Source: Myxococcaceae bacterium (GTDB lineage: Bacteria > Myxococcota > Myxococcia > Myxococcales > Myxococcaceae). From it: a stretch of DNA of 50,571 nucleotides. The notes under the pieces were generated by a model. The model saw only the letters and a program-made list of their open reading frames with translations. It was not told where the DNA came from and ran no database searches. This document shows, one piece after another, positions 8,451 through 17,903 of this stretch. The stretch is from NCBI GenBank assembly GCA_016793725.1, contig JAEUJP010000470.1, positions 1-50,571 of the forward strand, written 5' to 3'. How positions within the stretch are numbered: the first letter of the stretch is position 1; each line of letters begins with the position of its first letter. The position numbers and the translations under genes were made by a program.

Positions 8451-9611
8451 ATGAGCCCCGACGCCACCCACCTCGTCTTCGACGCCGCCAGGCCGCGCTC
8501 GAGCCCGGCGCTGCGCACGGTGCTGACGTCGCTGTTCGTGCTGTTCATGCTCGCCTCGGCGCACCTGCTGATGGTGGTCATCAACGCGGCCGAGCACGCC
8601 TGGTCACCGCCGCTGCCGGCTGAAGGGCCGAGCGCTCGCATGTTCAACGATCGACCGCTCGCCGAAGAGCTCGAGCTGCTGGTCGCCAAGGCCCGCGTCG
8701 CCGAGCACCGTGAGGTGCTCGCAGCGACCCTCGCTCGGGTTCGCGCCGGTGACCCGCTCGAAGTGAAGACCCTGCCGGTGACCCGGTTTCTCGTCTGGGT
8801 TTCGCTGCTGCTCGTCGCCGCGGGCGCGGTGCTGCTCTGGCTGAGCGCGCGGCTGAAGAGCGACGCGACCCAGTCGATTCTGGGCATCTTCGCCGGCAAC
8901 CTGCTGTGGACGGGCGGGGTCGAATACGGGCTCGTCATCGCCGCGCGCGCGCTGGGCATCGGCAAGTCGCTGGCCGTCGTCGATGGTGCGGTCGTGGCGA
9001 CGTACGGCGAGTACGTGCTGCTCAAGCACACCTGGGGCCCGCTGCTGCTCATCATCGGGTACATCGCGTTTCTCGAGTCGTCGCGGTGCCCGCTGTTCCT
9101 CTGGCCTCGCGAGAAGCTGCGGCTGATGCGGGGCGCCACGGTGAGCGGCCGCATCGACAACTATGGCCCTCGCAGCGCGTTTCAGTATTCGACCACGGTG
9201 TGGGCGTTCTACCTGCTGCTCTTGTGGGCCTACGATGACCGGGTCGCGGGTGTGCACAGCCTCTTCACCCAGCTGCTGCTGGTGACGGCCATCGCGGGCT
9301 CGCTGTACTGCGTGAAGCGGCTCCACGAGCAGACCGGCTGGGGGCCGGCCGTGCGCTACGCGGTGGGCGCAATGATTGTGGTGTGGACCCCCATCGAGGT
9401 GCTCGGCAAGTGGGGCGTGCTGCGAGAGCCCTGGCTGCTGCTGCGCAGTGAGACGCTGCTGGTGTTCTTCGGTGGCCTCGCGCTCGGCACGGTGTGGCTG
9501 TGGCGCGCCCAGCGCAGGGCGCCGCGCGACACACCCGCCGTGCCGGCTCCCGAGGCTCATCAACCCCCGCGCCTGCCGCCATTCGGCACCCGGGCAACCC
9601 AGAGAGTGTGA
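8451..9611 (+). CDS. Unrecognised polytopic membrane protein
   Basis: A 386-residue protein I do not recognise. One hydrophobic helix at about residues 23-45 is followed by a Glu/Arg-rich soluble stretch of about 55 residues that may be a short periplasmic helix pair. Six or so further membrane segments lie between residue 107 and 350, and the C-terminus is a proline-rich tail. A conserved-looking loop (RCPLFLWPREKLRLMRG, about residues 208-224) lies between membrane segments. It starts 3 bases after the pucC-like stop and ends 3 bases before bchI, so it is certainly co-transcribed with bacteriochlorophyll genes. I infer a role in pigment or photosystem assembly from position only. Confidence 0.6.
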   Translation: MSPDATHLVFDAARPRSSPALRTVLTSLFVLFMLASAHLLMVVINAAEHAWSPPLPAEGPSARMFNDRPLAEELELLVAKARVAEHREVLAATLARVRAGDPLEVKTLPVTRFLVWVSLLLVAAGAVLLWLSARLKSDATQSILGIFAGNLLWTGGVEYGLVIAARALGIGKSLAVVDGAVVATYGEYVLLKHTWGPLLLIIGYIAFLESSRCPLFLWPREKLRLMRGATVSGRIDNYGPRSAFQYSTTVWAFYLLLLWAYDDRVAGVHSLFTQLLLVTAIAGSLYCVKRLHEQTGWGPAVRYAVGAMIVVWTPIEVLGKWGVLREPWLLLRSETLLVFFGGLALGTVWLWRAQRRAPRDTPAVPAPEAHQPPRLPPFGTRATQRV

Positions 9612-9614
9612 ACC

Positions 9615-10628
9615 GTGGCCCACTACCCCTTCTCGGCGCTGGTCGGCCAAGACGACCTCAAGCTCGCGCTGCAGCTCGCGGCCGTCGACCCGGCCATCGG
9701 CGGCGTGCTCGTCTTCGGTGACCGCGGCACCGGCAAGTCGACCGCGGTGCGCGCCCTGGCAGCTCTGCTGCCCCAGATGCAGGCGGTCGTTGGGTGCCCC
9801 TGGCACTGTGACCCCGGCCCCCGTCAGGCCTGCTCACCCGGCTGCCCGGGCGGCTCGCCCGGGCGCAAGACCGAAGCGCTCGCCGTGCCCGTCGTCGACC
9901 TGCCGCTGGGCGCGACCGAAGACCGGGTGGTGGGTGCGCTCGACCTCGAGCGCGCGCTGACCCAGGGCGAGCGCGCCTTCTCTCCGGGGCTCCTGGCGCG
10001 CGCACACCGCGGCTTTCTCTACATCGACGAGGTGAACCTGCTCGCCGACCACCTGGTCGACCTCTTGCTCGACGTCGCGGCGTCGGGCGAAAACGTCGTC
10101 GAGCGCGAGGGCTTGAGCGTGCGACACCCCGCACGGTTCGTGCTCATCGGCAGCGGCAACCCCGAAGAGGGCGAGCTGCGCCCGCAGCTGCTCGACCGCT
10201 TCGGCCTGTCGCTCGACGTCAAGACTCCGCAAGAGCTGCCGACACGCATCGAGGTGGTGAAGCGGCGCACGGCGTTCGAGCTCGACCCCGGGGCGTTCAC
10301 CCGGCAGTGGGCCAAAGACGAGGCGGTGCTCCGTGAGCGACTGAGCGCAGCCAGGGGCCGGCTGCGCGAGGTCGCGGTGCCAGACGCGGCCGTGGCCCGG
10401 GCTGCCGAGCTGTGCCAGGCCCTCGGCACCGACGGCCTGCGCGGCGAGCTCACGCTGGTGCGGGCGGCGCGGGCCTGCGCGGGCCTCGACGAGGCCTCAG
10501 AGGTGTCAGACGCGCAGCTCCGCCGGGTCGCGCCGCTCGCGCTGAGGCACCGCCTGCGCCGCAACGTGCTCGACGACGTCGGCTCGAGCGCGCGCATCGA
10601 CAAGGCCGTCTCGCAGGTCTTCGGCTGA
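9615..10628 (+). CDS. bchI: Magnesium chelatase ATPase subunit I
   Basis: BchI is the AAA+ ATPase that, with BchD, drives Mg insertion into protoporphyrin IX held by BchH. The 337-residue product has the Walker A motif GDRGTGKST near residue 35, a Cys-containing insertion ([17 protein letters not shown]) near residue 60, the family signature [20 protein letters not shown], Walker B ([10 protein letters not shown]) near residue 138, and sensor [20 protein letters not shown]. The length is usual for the family. The start is a GTG, 3 bases after the upstream stop and 2 bases before bchD. Confidence 0.96.
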   Translation: MAHYPFSALVGQDDLKLALQLAAVDPAIGGVLVFGDRGTGKSTAVRALAALLPQMQAVVGCPWHCDPGPRQACSPGCPGGSPGRKTEALAVPVVDLPLGATEDRVVGALDLERALTQGERAFSPGLLARAHRGFLYIDEVNLLADHLVDLLLDVAASGENVVEREGLSVRHPARFVLIGSGNPEEGELRPQLLDRFGLSLDVKTPQELPTRIEVVKRRTAFELDPGAFTRQWAKDEAVLRERLSAARGRLREVAVPDAAVARAAELCQALGTDGLRGELTLVRAARACAGLDEASEVSDAQLRRVAPLALRHRLRRNVLDDVGSSARIDKAVSQVFG

Positions 10629-10630
10629 CC

Positions 10631-12397
10631 ATGCAGCCCGAGCGAGGCGAGGCGGTGCCGGCTCCTCCCGCTCCCGACTGGGCTGACCTCGTCCGGGCGT
10701 TCGAGCTCTTCCTGGTGGCGCCTCACGCGCTCGGCGGCGTCTTGCTCCGCTCGGCGGCCGGGCCGCAGCGAGACGCGGTGCTCGCCTGGCTCGAGCCTGC
10801 GCGGCTGCACCGGCTCCCGCTCCACGTCACCGCAGACCGCCTGCTCGGCGGCCTCTCGCTGGCAGAGACCCTGAAAGCCGGTCGGCCGGTGCACGAGCGC
10901 GGGGTGCTCGCCGCGGCCGACGGCGGCGTCGTGCTCGTGCCGATGGCCGAGCGCCTCGAGCCGCTCGTCACCGCCCAGCTCTGCGCTGCCCTCGACCACG
11001 GCGAGCTGCACGTGGCGCGCGACGGCCTCGTCGCACGCGAGCCGTGCCGCATCGGAGTCGTCGCCCTCGACGAAGGGGTCGACGACGAGCGCGTGCCCGC
11101 GTCGCTGAGCGACCGGCTCGCGCTGCAGGTCGACCTCACCCGCACCGACCCCCGCGCGCTGCCCGACGTGGCGCCTCACCGCCAGCGCGTCGACTCGGCG
11201 CGTGCGGCGTTCTTTCGGGTGCAGGTGCCCGACGCCGTGGTCGACGCGCTGTGCGGTGCCGCCTTCGCGCTCGGCGTCGATTCGCTCAGAGCGGTGGCGA
11301 AGGCCGCGGTGGTGGCGCGCGTGCACGCGGCGCTCTGCGGCCGCGACCTCGCCACCCCTGAAGATGCGGCCCAGGCGGCGCGCTGGGTTCTCGCTCCGCG
11401 CGCGACCCGCCTGCCGTCCGAGCCACAGCCTCCGGCCGAGCCCCCCCCTCCGCAAGACTCCGAGAGCGGCGGCGACGAAGAAGAGCCACCCGACGGGCAG
11501 GCTCCCCTGGGCGACGTGGTGCTCGCCGCCGCGCTGAGCGCGATGCCGCGGGGCCTGCTCGACGCGCTGAAGGCGGGCGGGGCGCCGCCCCGGTCGAACG
11601 CCCGCAGGCAAGGCCGCGCTGGAGCGGCGCGAACCGGGCAGCTGTCTGGCCGGCCCTCCGGAGTTCGGGCGGGGCGCCCGGGCGACGAGGGCCGCGTCGA
11701 CATTCTGGCGACGCTGCGCGCCGCTGCGCCGTGGCAGACCCTGCGCGGGCGCAAGAGCGGCGGGCGAATCGAGGTGCGCCCGGGTGACTTTCAGGTGCGG
11801 CGCGTCGTGCAGCGCACCGAGACGTGTGTCGTGTTCGTGGTCGATGCCTCGGGCTCGGCGGCCCTGCAGCGCCTCGCCGAGGCGAAGGGCGCGGTCGAGC
11901 GCACGCTCGCCGACTGCCACGCGCGGCGCGACCATGTGGCGCTGGTCGCGTTCAGGGGCGACAGCGCCGCGCTGCTGTTGCCGCCGACGCGGTCGCTCAC
12001 CCGGGCACGAAGGTGCCTCGAGGGGCTGGCCGGCGGAGGCGCGACGCCACTCGCCGCGGGAATTTCGCTGGGTCTGCAGGTCGCGCTGGAGGCGCGCGCG
12101 CGCGGCCGTACCCCGGCGATGGTGGTGATGTCTGACGGGCGGGGCAACGTCGCGCTCGACGGAGCGGCGGGCTCGGCCATGGCGATGCGCGACGCGCAGC
12201 TCACGGCGACGGCGGTGCGCACAGCCGCTGTCGCGGCGCTCTGGCTCGACACGTCGCCCCGACCGAGAGAGAGCGGCGAGCAGCTCGCCGCGCAGCTCGG
12301 CGCAACGTATTTGCACCTGCCGTACGCCGACGCCCCGAGCGTCGCGCAGCAGGTGCGCCTCACGTCACACCCCAGCAACCCACCTTCAAGAGAGTGA
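10631..12397 (+). CDS. bchD: Magnesium chelatase subunit D
   Basis: BchD forms the platform ring with BchI in Mg-chelatase. The 588-residue product has a degenerate AAA-like N-terminal half (no intact Walker A), a Pro/Glu-rich acidic linker at about residues 260-295 (PPAEPPPPQD and following), and a C-terminal von Willebrand A domain starting near residue 395. The metal-binding MIDAS motif is seen as VVDASGS. ATG 10631 was chosen because it follows the bchI stop by two bases and begins the family-like N-terminus. The C-terminal stop is 7 bases before crtE. Confidence 0.95.
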   Translation: MQPERGEAVPAPPAPDWADLVRAFELFLVAPHALGGVLLRSAAGPQRDAVLAWLEPARLHRLPLHVTADRLLGGLSLAETLKAGRPVHERGVLAAADGGVVLVPMAERLEPLVTAQLCAALDHGELHVARDGLVAREPCRIGVVALDEGVDDERVPASLSDRLALQVDLTRTDPRALPDVAPHRQRVDSARAAFFRVQVPDAVVDALCGAAFALGVDSLRAVAKAAVVARVHAALCGRDLATPEDAAQAARWVLAPRATRLPSEPQPPAEPPPPQDSESGGDEEEPPDGQAPLGDVVLAAALSAMPRGLLDALKAGGAPPRSNARRQGRAGAARTGQLSGRPSGVRAGRPGDEGRVDILATLRAAAPWQTLRGRKSGGRIEVRPGDFQVRRVVQRTETCVVFVVDASGSAALQRLAEAKGAVERTLADCHARRDHVALVAFRGDSAALLLPPTRSLTRARRCLEGLAGGGATPLAAGISLGLQVALEARARGRTPAMVVMSDGRGNVALDGAAGSAMAMRDAQLTATAVRTAAVAALWLDTSPRPRESGEQLAAQLGATYLHLPYADAPSVAQQVRLTSHPSNPPSRE

Positions 12398-12404
12398 GCT
12401 GACC

Positions 12405-13262
12405 GTGCCCGACCGCATCGAGCTTGCGTTGCACGACGTCTTGGCAAGGGCCGCCGAAGGGGCGCCTGCGAGGCTCACCGCGGCGCTCAGGCACGCGGTG
12501 TTCCCGGGCGGCGCGCGGGTGCGGCCGCAGCTGTGCCAGGCCGTGGCGGCCGCTTGCGGCGACGACGCGCCGGCGCTGACCGACGCCGCGTCAGCGGCGC
12601 TCGAGCTCTTGCACTGCGCTTCGCTGGTGCACGATGACCTGCCGTGCTTCGACGACGCGTCGCTGCGCCGTGGCCGGCCGGCGGTGCACCGCGCACACGG
12701 CGAGGCGATGGCGGTGCTCGCCGGCGACGCGCTCATCGTGCTCGCGTTCGAGGCGCTGGCCACCGCGAAGGGGCCTGCGGCGCGCGTGGCGAAGCTGGTG
12801 GCGGCGTTCGCGCGCGCGGCGGGCACGCCGTACGGGCTGGTGGCCGGCCAGGCTTGGGAGAGCGAGCGCGGGGCGCCGCTCGAGCGCTACCACCGCGCGA
12901 AGACCGGCTCGCTGTTCGTGGCAGCCGTCAGCGCGGGCGCGCTGAGCGCCGGGCATGACCCGGCGCCGTGGCAGGCGGTGGGCGACTGCCTCGGCCGCGC
13001 GTACCAGCTGGCCGATGACCTGCTCGACGTGTGTGCGACCCCGGCAGAGGCCGGCAAGCCCACCGGGCAAGACTGGCGCGCCGGCCGACCCAACGCGGTC
13101 TTTCACCTCGGCGTGCACGGCACCGTGACACAGCTGCGCGAGCTCGTCGCCGCCGCCGCTGCTGCCGTGCCCGCGTGTGCGGGCGCCGACGCTTTGCGCG
13201 CACTGGTGTTCCGCACCTCCGAGCGGCTGGTGCCGGCGGCGCTGAAGCAGACGGCCGCGTGA
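12405..13262 (+). CDS. crtE: Geranylgeranyl diphosphate synthase
   Basis: CrtE makes GGPP for carotenoids and for the bacteriochlorophyll tail. The 285-residue product has both aspartate-rich motifs of trans-prenyltransferases: HDDLPCFDD near residue 77 and YQLADDLLD near residue 203. It also has FPGGARVRPQL, GQAWESE and KTGSLFVAA, which match purple-bacterial CrtE closely. The GTG start follows the bchD stop by 7 bases. The gene sits as expected before crtF. An FPP synthase function is a formal alternative, but context and sequence favour CrtE. Confidence 0.92.
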   Translation: MPDRIELALHDVLARAAEGAPARLTAALRHAVFPGGARVRPQLCQAVAAACGDDAPALTDAASAALELLHCASLVHDDLPCFDDASLRRGRPAVHRAHGEAMAVLAGDALIVLAFEALATAKGPAARVAKLVAAFARAAGTPYGLVAGQAWESERGAPLERYHRAKTGSLFVAAVSAGALSAGHDPAPWQAVGDCLGRAYQLADDLLDVCATPAEAGKPTGQDWRAGRPNAVFHLGVHGTVTQLRELVAAAAAAVPACAGADALRALVFRTSERLVPAALKQTAA

Positions 13263-14425
13263 GCTTCGAGCCCCAGAAGATTGCGATGACTGCACCGCTC
13301 ACGGCGGCTCGGGGCCCGACCCTTCGCGACCGCTGGGTCGCGCTTCGAAACCGGTTGCTCTCGAAGCCCGGGTTTCAGCGCTGGGCGGCGCGCTTTCCGC
13401 TCACCCGTTTCATCGCACGGTCGCAGGCCGCCTCGGTCTTCGACCTCTGCGCAGGCTTCGTCTACTCCCAGGTGCTCGCGGCGATGGTGCGCCTGTCGTT
13501 GCTCGAGCTCTTGCGACAAGGCCCCCAAGAGCTCGAGGTGCTCGCCTCGGTCGTCGGGCTGCCGCGAGCCGGCGCGCGGAGGCTCCTCGATGCCGCGGTC
13601 GCACTGGGGCTCGTCGAGCGGGCCTCTGCGGGGCGCTACGCACTCGGGCTCAAGGGGGCGCTCCTCGCCGGCAACCCCGGCGCGCTGAAGATGGTCGAGC
13701 ACCACGCGCTCCTGTATCGCGACCTCGAAGACCCGGTCGCGCTCCTTCGGGGCGACCGCCCCGACACGCTCCTGCGCCGCTTCTGGGCCTACCGCGACGG
13801 CGATGGAGGCGGCGTCGAGGGCTACTCGCGGCTGATGGCCGACTCCATCTCGCTGCTCGCCGATGACGTGCTCGAGGCCTTCCCCCTCGGCCGCTTCACC
13901 CGGCTGCTCGACGTCGGCGGCGGCGAGGGCGCCTTTCTCGAGCGCGTCGCCAGCGCGGCCCCCCACCTGGGCCTGTCGCTCTTCGACCTGCCCGCCGTAG
14001 CGGCGCGCGCCAAGACCCACCTCGCCTCGGTCGGGCTGTGGAGCCGCGTGACCGTGTACGGCGGCGACGCGCTGCTGGGCCCGCTGCCTCTGGGAGCAGA
14101 CGTCGTGTCGTTCGTACGGGTGATTCACGACCATGACGACGCCGCAGCGCTCACGCTGCTCGAGGCGGCGCGGGCCGCGTTGCTGCCGGGCGGCGCGGTG
14201 ATGATTGCAGAGCCCCTCGCGCGCACCGCCCACGCCGAGGCCATGGGCGACGCCTATTTCGGGTTCTACCTGCTCGCGATGGGCCAGGGCCGCCCGCGCA
14301 CCGCCGCCGAGCTCACGGCGCTGCTCACTCGGGCGGGCTTCATCGACGTCGAGGTACGGCAGACCCGGCGGCCGCTGCTGGCGGGCCTGGTGGTGGCGCA
14401 CACGCCCGAAAAGCGTCAAGCGTGA
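13259..14425 (+). CDS. crtF: Demethylspheroidene O-methyltransferase
   Basis: CrtF methylates the 1-hydroxyl of acyclic carotenoids in the spheroidene/spirilloxanthin branch, using SAM. The 388-residue product starts with a CrtF-like N-terminus (PGFQRWAARFPLTRFIARSQA, broken here as residues 40-60), a winged-helix dimerisation domain, and the SAM-binding motif LLDVGGGEGAF near residue 222. VSFVRVIHDHDD near residue 290 holds the usual general-base region. GTG 13259 overlaps the crtE stop as GTGA; ATG 13286 is an alternative start. Its stop codon lies inside PpsR-type box 1 of the bchC promoter. CrtI/C/D, needed to make its substrate, are not in the window. Confidence 0.9.
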   Translation: MSFEPQKIAMTAPLTAARGPTLRDRWVALRNRLLSKPGFQRWAARFPLTRFIARSQAASVFDLCAGFVYSQVLAAMVRLSLLELLRQGPQELEVLASVVGLPRAGARRLLDAAVALGLVERASAGRYALGLKGALLAGNPGALKMVEHHALLYRDLEDPVALLRGDRPDTLLRRFWAYRDGDGGGVEGYSRLMADSISLLADDVLEAFPLGRFTRLLDVGGGEGAFLERVASAAPHLGLSLFDLPAVAARAKTHLASVGLWSRVTVYGGDALLGPLPLGADVVSFVRVIHDHDDAAALTLLEAARAALLPGGAVMIAEPLARTAHAEAMGDAYFGFYLLAMGQGRPRTAAELTALLTRAGFIDVEVRQTRRPLLAGLVVAHTPEKRQA

Positions 14426-14457
14426 TTGACACAAACTTATGTCAAGGTAGAGTAACA
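14414..14457 (+). promoter_or_regulatory. bchC promoter with tandem PpsR/CrtJ-type boxes
   Basis: Box 1 is CGTCAAGCGTGATTGACA (14414-14431) and box 2 is TGTCAAGGTAGAGTAACA (14440-14457), separated by 8 bases. Box 2 fits TGT-N12-ACA exactly; box 1 has C for the first T. Overlapping them are a -35-like TTGACA (14426-14431) and a -10-like TAGAGT (14448-14453) with a 16-base spacer. Repressor bound here would block both elements. As I recall, the Rhodobacter capsulatus bchC promoter is also repressed through two neighbouring CrtJ palindromes. The -10 ends 9 bases before the bchC ATG, so the transcript would be leaderless or nearly so. Confidence 0.7.
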
Positions 14458-14462
14458 ACGCC

Positions 14463-15392
14463 ATGAACACGATCGCCGTCGTCTTTGAGGGGCCCGAGCG
14501 CCTCGCGCTGCGAGAGCTACCGCTCGTCGAGCGCACGGCCGACGCGGTGATGGTCGACATCGAGTGGAGCGGCATCAGCACGGGCACCGAGCGACTGTTG
14601 TGGAGCGGCAAGATGCCGCCCTTCCCCGGGCTCCAGTACCCGCTGGTGCCGGGCTACGAGTCGGTCGGCCGGGTGGTCGAAGCCGATGCCGCAGGTCGCT
14701 TTGCGGTCGGGGCACGCGTCTTCGTGCCGGGAGCGAGCTGCTACGGCGAGGTCAAGGGCCTGTTCGGCGGAGCGGCGTCGCGGCTGGTGGTGCCGGCGGC
14801 GCGGCTCACCGCGCTCGACGATTCGTTGGGTGAAGAGGGCGTGCTGCTCGCGCTCGCCGCGACGGCGTGGCACGCGCTCGAGGGCGGCGAAGGGGCCGAG
14901 CTCATCGTGGGTCATGGCGTGCTGGGCCGGCTGCTGGCGCGACTGGCGGTCGCGAGAGGCGGCAGCCCGGTGGTGTGGGAAAACAACCGGGCTCGGGCGA
15001 CGGGCGCCTTGGGCTACCGGGTCACCACGTCGGAAGAGGACCCGCGCAGAGACTACGCCACCATCTGCGACGTGAGCGGTGATGCGGGCCTGGTCGAGCC
15101 GCTCCTGGGCCGCCTGAAGCGGGGAGGCGAGCTCACGCTGGCGGGCTTCTACCCAGACCGGGTGTCGTTCGCGTTTCCCGTGGCGTTCATGAAGGAGGCG
15201 CGCCTGCGGGTGGCTGCCGAGTGGCAGCCCGCCGACCTGCACGCGGTGCACGCGCTGGTGCGCACCGGCGAGCTCTCGCTGCAGGGGCTCATCACACACC
15301 GCGCGCCCTCGGCGCACGCAGCTGACGCCTACGCCATCGCCTTCAGCGACCCTGGCTGTCTCAAGATGTTGCTCGACTGGAGAACCCGATGA
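14463..15392 (+). CDS. bchC: Bacteriochlorophyllide 3-hydroxyethyl dehydrogenase
   Basis: BchC oxidises the C3 1-hydroxyethyl group to the acetyl group of bacteriochlorophyllide a. The 309-residue product is an MDR-type dehydrogenase; the family signature IEWSGISTGTERLLWSGKMP is at about residues 36-55, followed by PLVPGYESVGRVVE. The nucleotide-binding region around ELIVGHGVLGRLLARLA (about 148) is present. It is preceded by its own promoter with PpsR-type boxes and overlaps bchX as ATGA, so bchCXYZ are coupled. Confidence 0.95.
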   Translation: MNTIAVVFEGPERLALRELPLVERTADAVMVDIEWSGISTGTERLLWSGKMPPFPGLQYPLVPGYESVGRVVEADAAGRFAVGARVFVPGASCYGEVKGLFGGAASRLVVPAARLTALDDSLGEEGVLLALAATAWHALEGGEGAELIVGHGVLGRLLARLAVARGGSPVVWENNRARATGALGYRVTTSEEDPRRDYATICDVSGDAGLVEPLLGRLKRGGELTLAGFYPDRVSFAFPVAFMKEARLRVAAEWQPADLHAVHALVRTGELSLQGLITHRAPSAHAADAYAIAFSDPGCLKMLLDWRTR

Positions 15393-16411
15393 ACGCGCCC
15401 GCTCAGACCCCGTCAAATCAGACACCGCTGAAGCAGCTCACCGAGAGCCTGAGGGCCGAGGCGGCCATCGAGCCCGCGCCCCCCGTCACCGCTGCGCCGA
15501 CGAAGAAGACCGAAATCATCGCCATCTACGGCAAGGGCGGCATCGGCAAGAGCTTCACCCTCGCGAACCTGAGCTACATGATGGCGCAGCTGGGCAAGAA
15601 GGTGCTGCTCATCGGCTGCGACCCGAAGAGCGACACCACCTCGCTGCTGTTTGGCGGCAAGGCCTGCCCGACCATCATCAACACCTCGGCGAAGAAGAAG
15701 CTCGCGGGTGAAGAGCTGGCGGTGGGCGACGTGTGCTTCAAGCGCGACGGCGTCTTCGCGATGGAGCTCGGCGGCCCCGAGGTCGGGCGAGGCTGCGGCG
15801 GGCGGGGCATCATTCACGGCTTCGAGACGCTCGAGAAGCTGGGGTTCAACGACTGGGGCTTCGACTACGTGCTGCTCGACTTCCTCGGCGACGTGGTGTG
15901 CGGCGGCTTCGGTCTGCCGATCGCCCGGGACATGTGCCAGAAGGTCATCGTCGTCGGCGCGAACGACCTGCAGTCGCTGTACGTCGCGAACAACGTCTGC
16001 TCGGCGACGCAGTACTTTCGCAAGCTCGGCGGCCACGTCGGGGTCGCGGGCATCGTCATCAACAAAGACGATGGCACGGGCGAAGCGGCGGCGTTCGCAG
16101 AGAAGGTCGGCATACCCGTGCTGGCCGCGATTCCCGCCGACGACGACATTCGGCGCAAGAGCGCGAAGTACGAAATCATCGGCCGGCCCGGCAGCCCGTG
16201 GGCGGGGCTGTTCACCGAGCTCGCCGCGAACGTGGCGAAGGCGCCGCCCATCAGCGCGAAGCCGCTCGACCACGACGGGCTGCTCGGGCTCTTCAAGGGC
16301 GACACCGTGGGCCGAGACGTGAAGCTGGTCTCGGCGACCGTCGAAGACCTGATGGGCCCCAAAGCCCAGGAGCACAAGCGCTCCCTCGAAGTCATCTACG
16401 ACGCCGCCTGA
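15389..16411 (+). CDS. bchX: Chlorophyllide a reductase iron protein BchX
   Basis: BchX is the ATP-dependent, nitrogenase Fe-protein-like reductase that feeds electrons to BchYZ to reduce ring B. The 340-residue product has the P-loop GKGGIGKS near residue 49, the GCDPKSDTT switch motif, and the two cluster cysteines in GRGCGGRG and GDVVCGGFG that bridge a [4Fe-4S] between two subunits. An N-terminal extension of about 40 residues before the P-loop is normal for BchX and distinguishes it from BchL. It overlaps bchC by four bases. Confidence 0.97.
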   Translation: MNAPAQTPSNQTPLKQLTESLRAEAAIEPAPPVTAAPTKKTEIIAIYGKGGIGKSFTLANLSYMMAQLGKKVLLIGCDPKSDTTSLLFGGKACPTIINTSAKKKLAGEELAVGDVCFKRDGVFAMELGGPEVGRGCGGRGIIHGFETLEKLGFNDWGFDYVLLDFLGDVVCGGFGLPIARDMCQKVIVVGANDLQSLYVANNVCSATQYFRKLGGHVGVAGIVINKDDGTGEAAAFAEKVGIPVLAAIPADDDIRRKSAKYEIIGRPGSPWAGLFTELAANVAKAPPISAKPLDHDGLLGLFKGDTVGRDVKLVSATVEDLMGPKAQEHKRSLEVIYDAA

Positions 16412-16424
16412 CCCTCAAAGGCCC

Positions 16425-17903
16425 ATGTCCTCGAGCCCGAGCTGTCACAGCGGTAAAGACCTGATGCGCTCGGCCGCCGCGAGCAGCGGCAAGAGCGACG
16501 TGCTCGAGCAGTACGCCAAAGACTACCCGGTCGGCCCGCATGACCAGCCGCAGAGCATGTGCCCGGCGTTCGGCTCGCTCCGGGTCGGGCTGCGCATGCG
16601 CCGCACGGCCACCATTCTTTCGGGGTCGGCTTGCTGCGTGTACGGCCTGACCTTCACCTCACACTTCTACGGAGCGAAGCGGTCGGTGGGCTACGTGCCG
16701 TTCAACTCCGAGACGCTGGTCACCGGCAAGCTGTTCGAAGACATTCGCGAGGCGGTGCACGCGCTGTGCAAGCCCGAGCAGTACGACGCGGTGGTGGTCA
16801 TCAACCTGTGCGTGCCGACGGCGTCGGGTGTGCCGCTCAAGCTGCTGCCCAGAGAGATAGACGGCGTGCGCGTCATCGGCATCGACGTGCCCGGCTTCGG
16901 GGTGCCCACCCACGCCGAGGCGAAAGACGTGCTCGCCGGCGCGATGCTCGGCTACGCGCGGCGCGAGGCGCTCGAGGGGCCGGTGCAGGCGCCCCGCGGC
17001 GGCCGAGCGAAGAAGCCGACCGTCACCCTTCTTGGCGAGGTCTTCCCCGTGGATCCCGTCACCATCGGCCGGATGCTCGAGCCGATGGAACTTTCAGCAG
17101 GCCCCGTGGTGCCGACGCGCGAGTGGCGCGAGCTGTACGCCGCGCTCGACTGCGCCGCGGTCGGCGCCCTGCACCCGTTCTACACCGCGTCGGTGCGCGA
17201 GCTCGAGGCCGCCGGCCGCAAGGTGGTCGGCTCTGCGCCGGTCGGCTACGAGGGCACCGCCGCGTGGCTCGAGGCCATCGGTGAGGCCTGCGGCATCGCG
17301 CGCGTGAAGGTCGAAGCGGCGAAGAACGCCGTGCTGCCCGGGCTGCTCGGGGCGCTGGCCCAGAAGCCCATCAAGGCCCGCATCACGCTCTCGGGGTACG
17401 AGGGCAGCGAGCTGCTCGTGGCCCGGCTGCTGGTCGAGAGCGGCGCCACCGTGCCCTACGTCGGCACCGCGTGCCCGCGCACCGTCTGGTCTGAGCCCGA
17501 CCGCCAGTGGCTCGAGGCGCGCGGCGTGAAGGTGCAGTACCGGGCCTCACTCGAGCAAGACCTCGCGGCGTTCCGCGAGCACTCCCCCGACCTCGTCATC
17601 GGCACGACGCCGGTGGTGCAGGTCGCGAAAGAGGCCGGCACGCCGGGGCTCTACTTCACGAACCTCATCTCGGCGCGGCCGCTGATGGGCCCGGCGGGTG
17701 CGGGCTCGCTGGCGCAGGTCATCAACGCAAGCCTGGCGAACCGGCCGCGCTTCGACGCGATGCGCGCGTTCTTCGAAGGTGTGGGCACGGGCGCCGCGGC
17801 GGGCGTGTGGGAGCAGCCTCCGAAAGACCGCCCCGAGTTCCGCGCGCAGTACGCCGCCACGCTCGCGCGCGCCAAGAAGGCCGAAGAGGCGGTGGGCACA
17901 TGA
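16425..17903 (+). CDS. bchY: Chlorophyllide a reductase subunit Y
   Basis: BchY is the NifD-like half of the catalytic BchYZ complex that reduces the C7=C8 bond of chlorophyllide. The 492-residue product has the N-terminal Cys motifs [17 protein letters not shown] and [11 protein letters not shown] (about residues 44-75), and [13 protein letters not shown] near residue 127, supplying [4Fe-4S] ligands. The C-terminal part has [21 protein letters not shown], characteristic of the family. It starts 13 bases after bchX and overlaps bchZ as ATGA. Confidence 0.96.
   Translation: MSSSPSCHSGKDLMRSAAASSGKSDVLEQYAKDYPVGPHDQPQSMCPAFGSLRVGLRMRRTATILSGSACCVYGLTFTSHFYGAKRSVGYVPFNSETLVTGKLFEDIREAVHALCKPEQYDAVVVINLCVPTASGVPLKLLPREIDGVRVIGIDVPGFGVPTHAEAKDVLAGAMLGYARREALEGPVQAPRGGRAKKPTVTLLGEVFPVDPVTIGRMLEPMELSAGPVVPTREWRELYAALDCAAVGALHPFYTASVRELEAAGRKVVGSAPVGYEGTAAWLEAIGEACGIARVKVEAAKNAVLPGLLGALAQKPIKARITLSGYEGSELLVARLLVESGATVPYVGTACPRTVWSEPDRQWLEARGVKVQYRASLEQDLAAFREHSPDLVIGTTPVVQVAKEAGTPGLYFTNLISARPLMGPAGAGSLAQVINASLANRPRFDAMRAFFEGVGTGAAAGVWEQPPKDRPEFRAQYAATLARAKKAEEAVGT

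Noticed and set aside
14426..14445. TTGACA-N8-TGTCAA read as an FNR-type site
   Set aside because: FNR sites are TTGAT-N4-ATCAA. The spacing and sequence differ, and the TGT-N12-ACA reading with an 8-base gap fits better.
17507..17899. Upstream extension of the bchZ frame
   Set aside because: It overlaps the real bchY C-terminus and is Arg/Gly-rich. ATG 17900 starts the conserved BchZ N-terminus.
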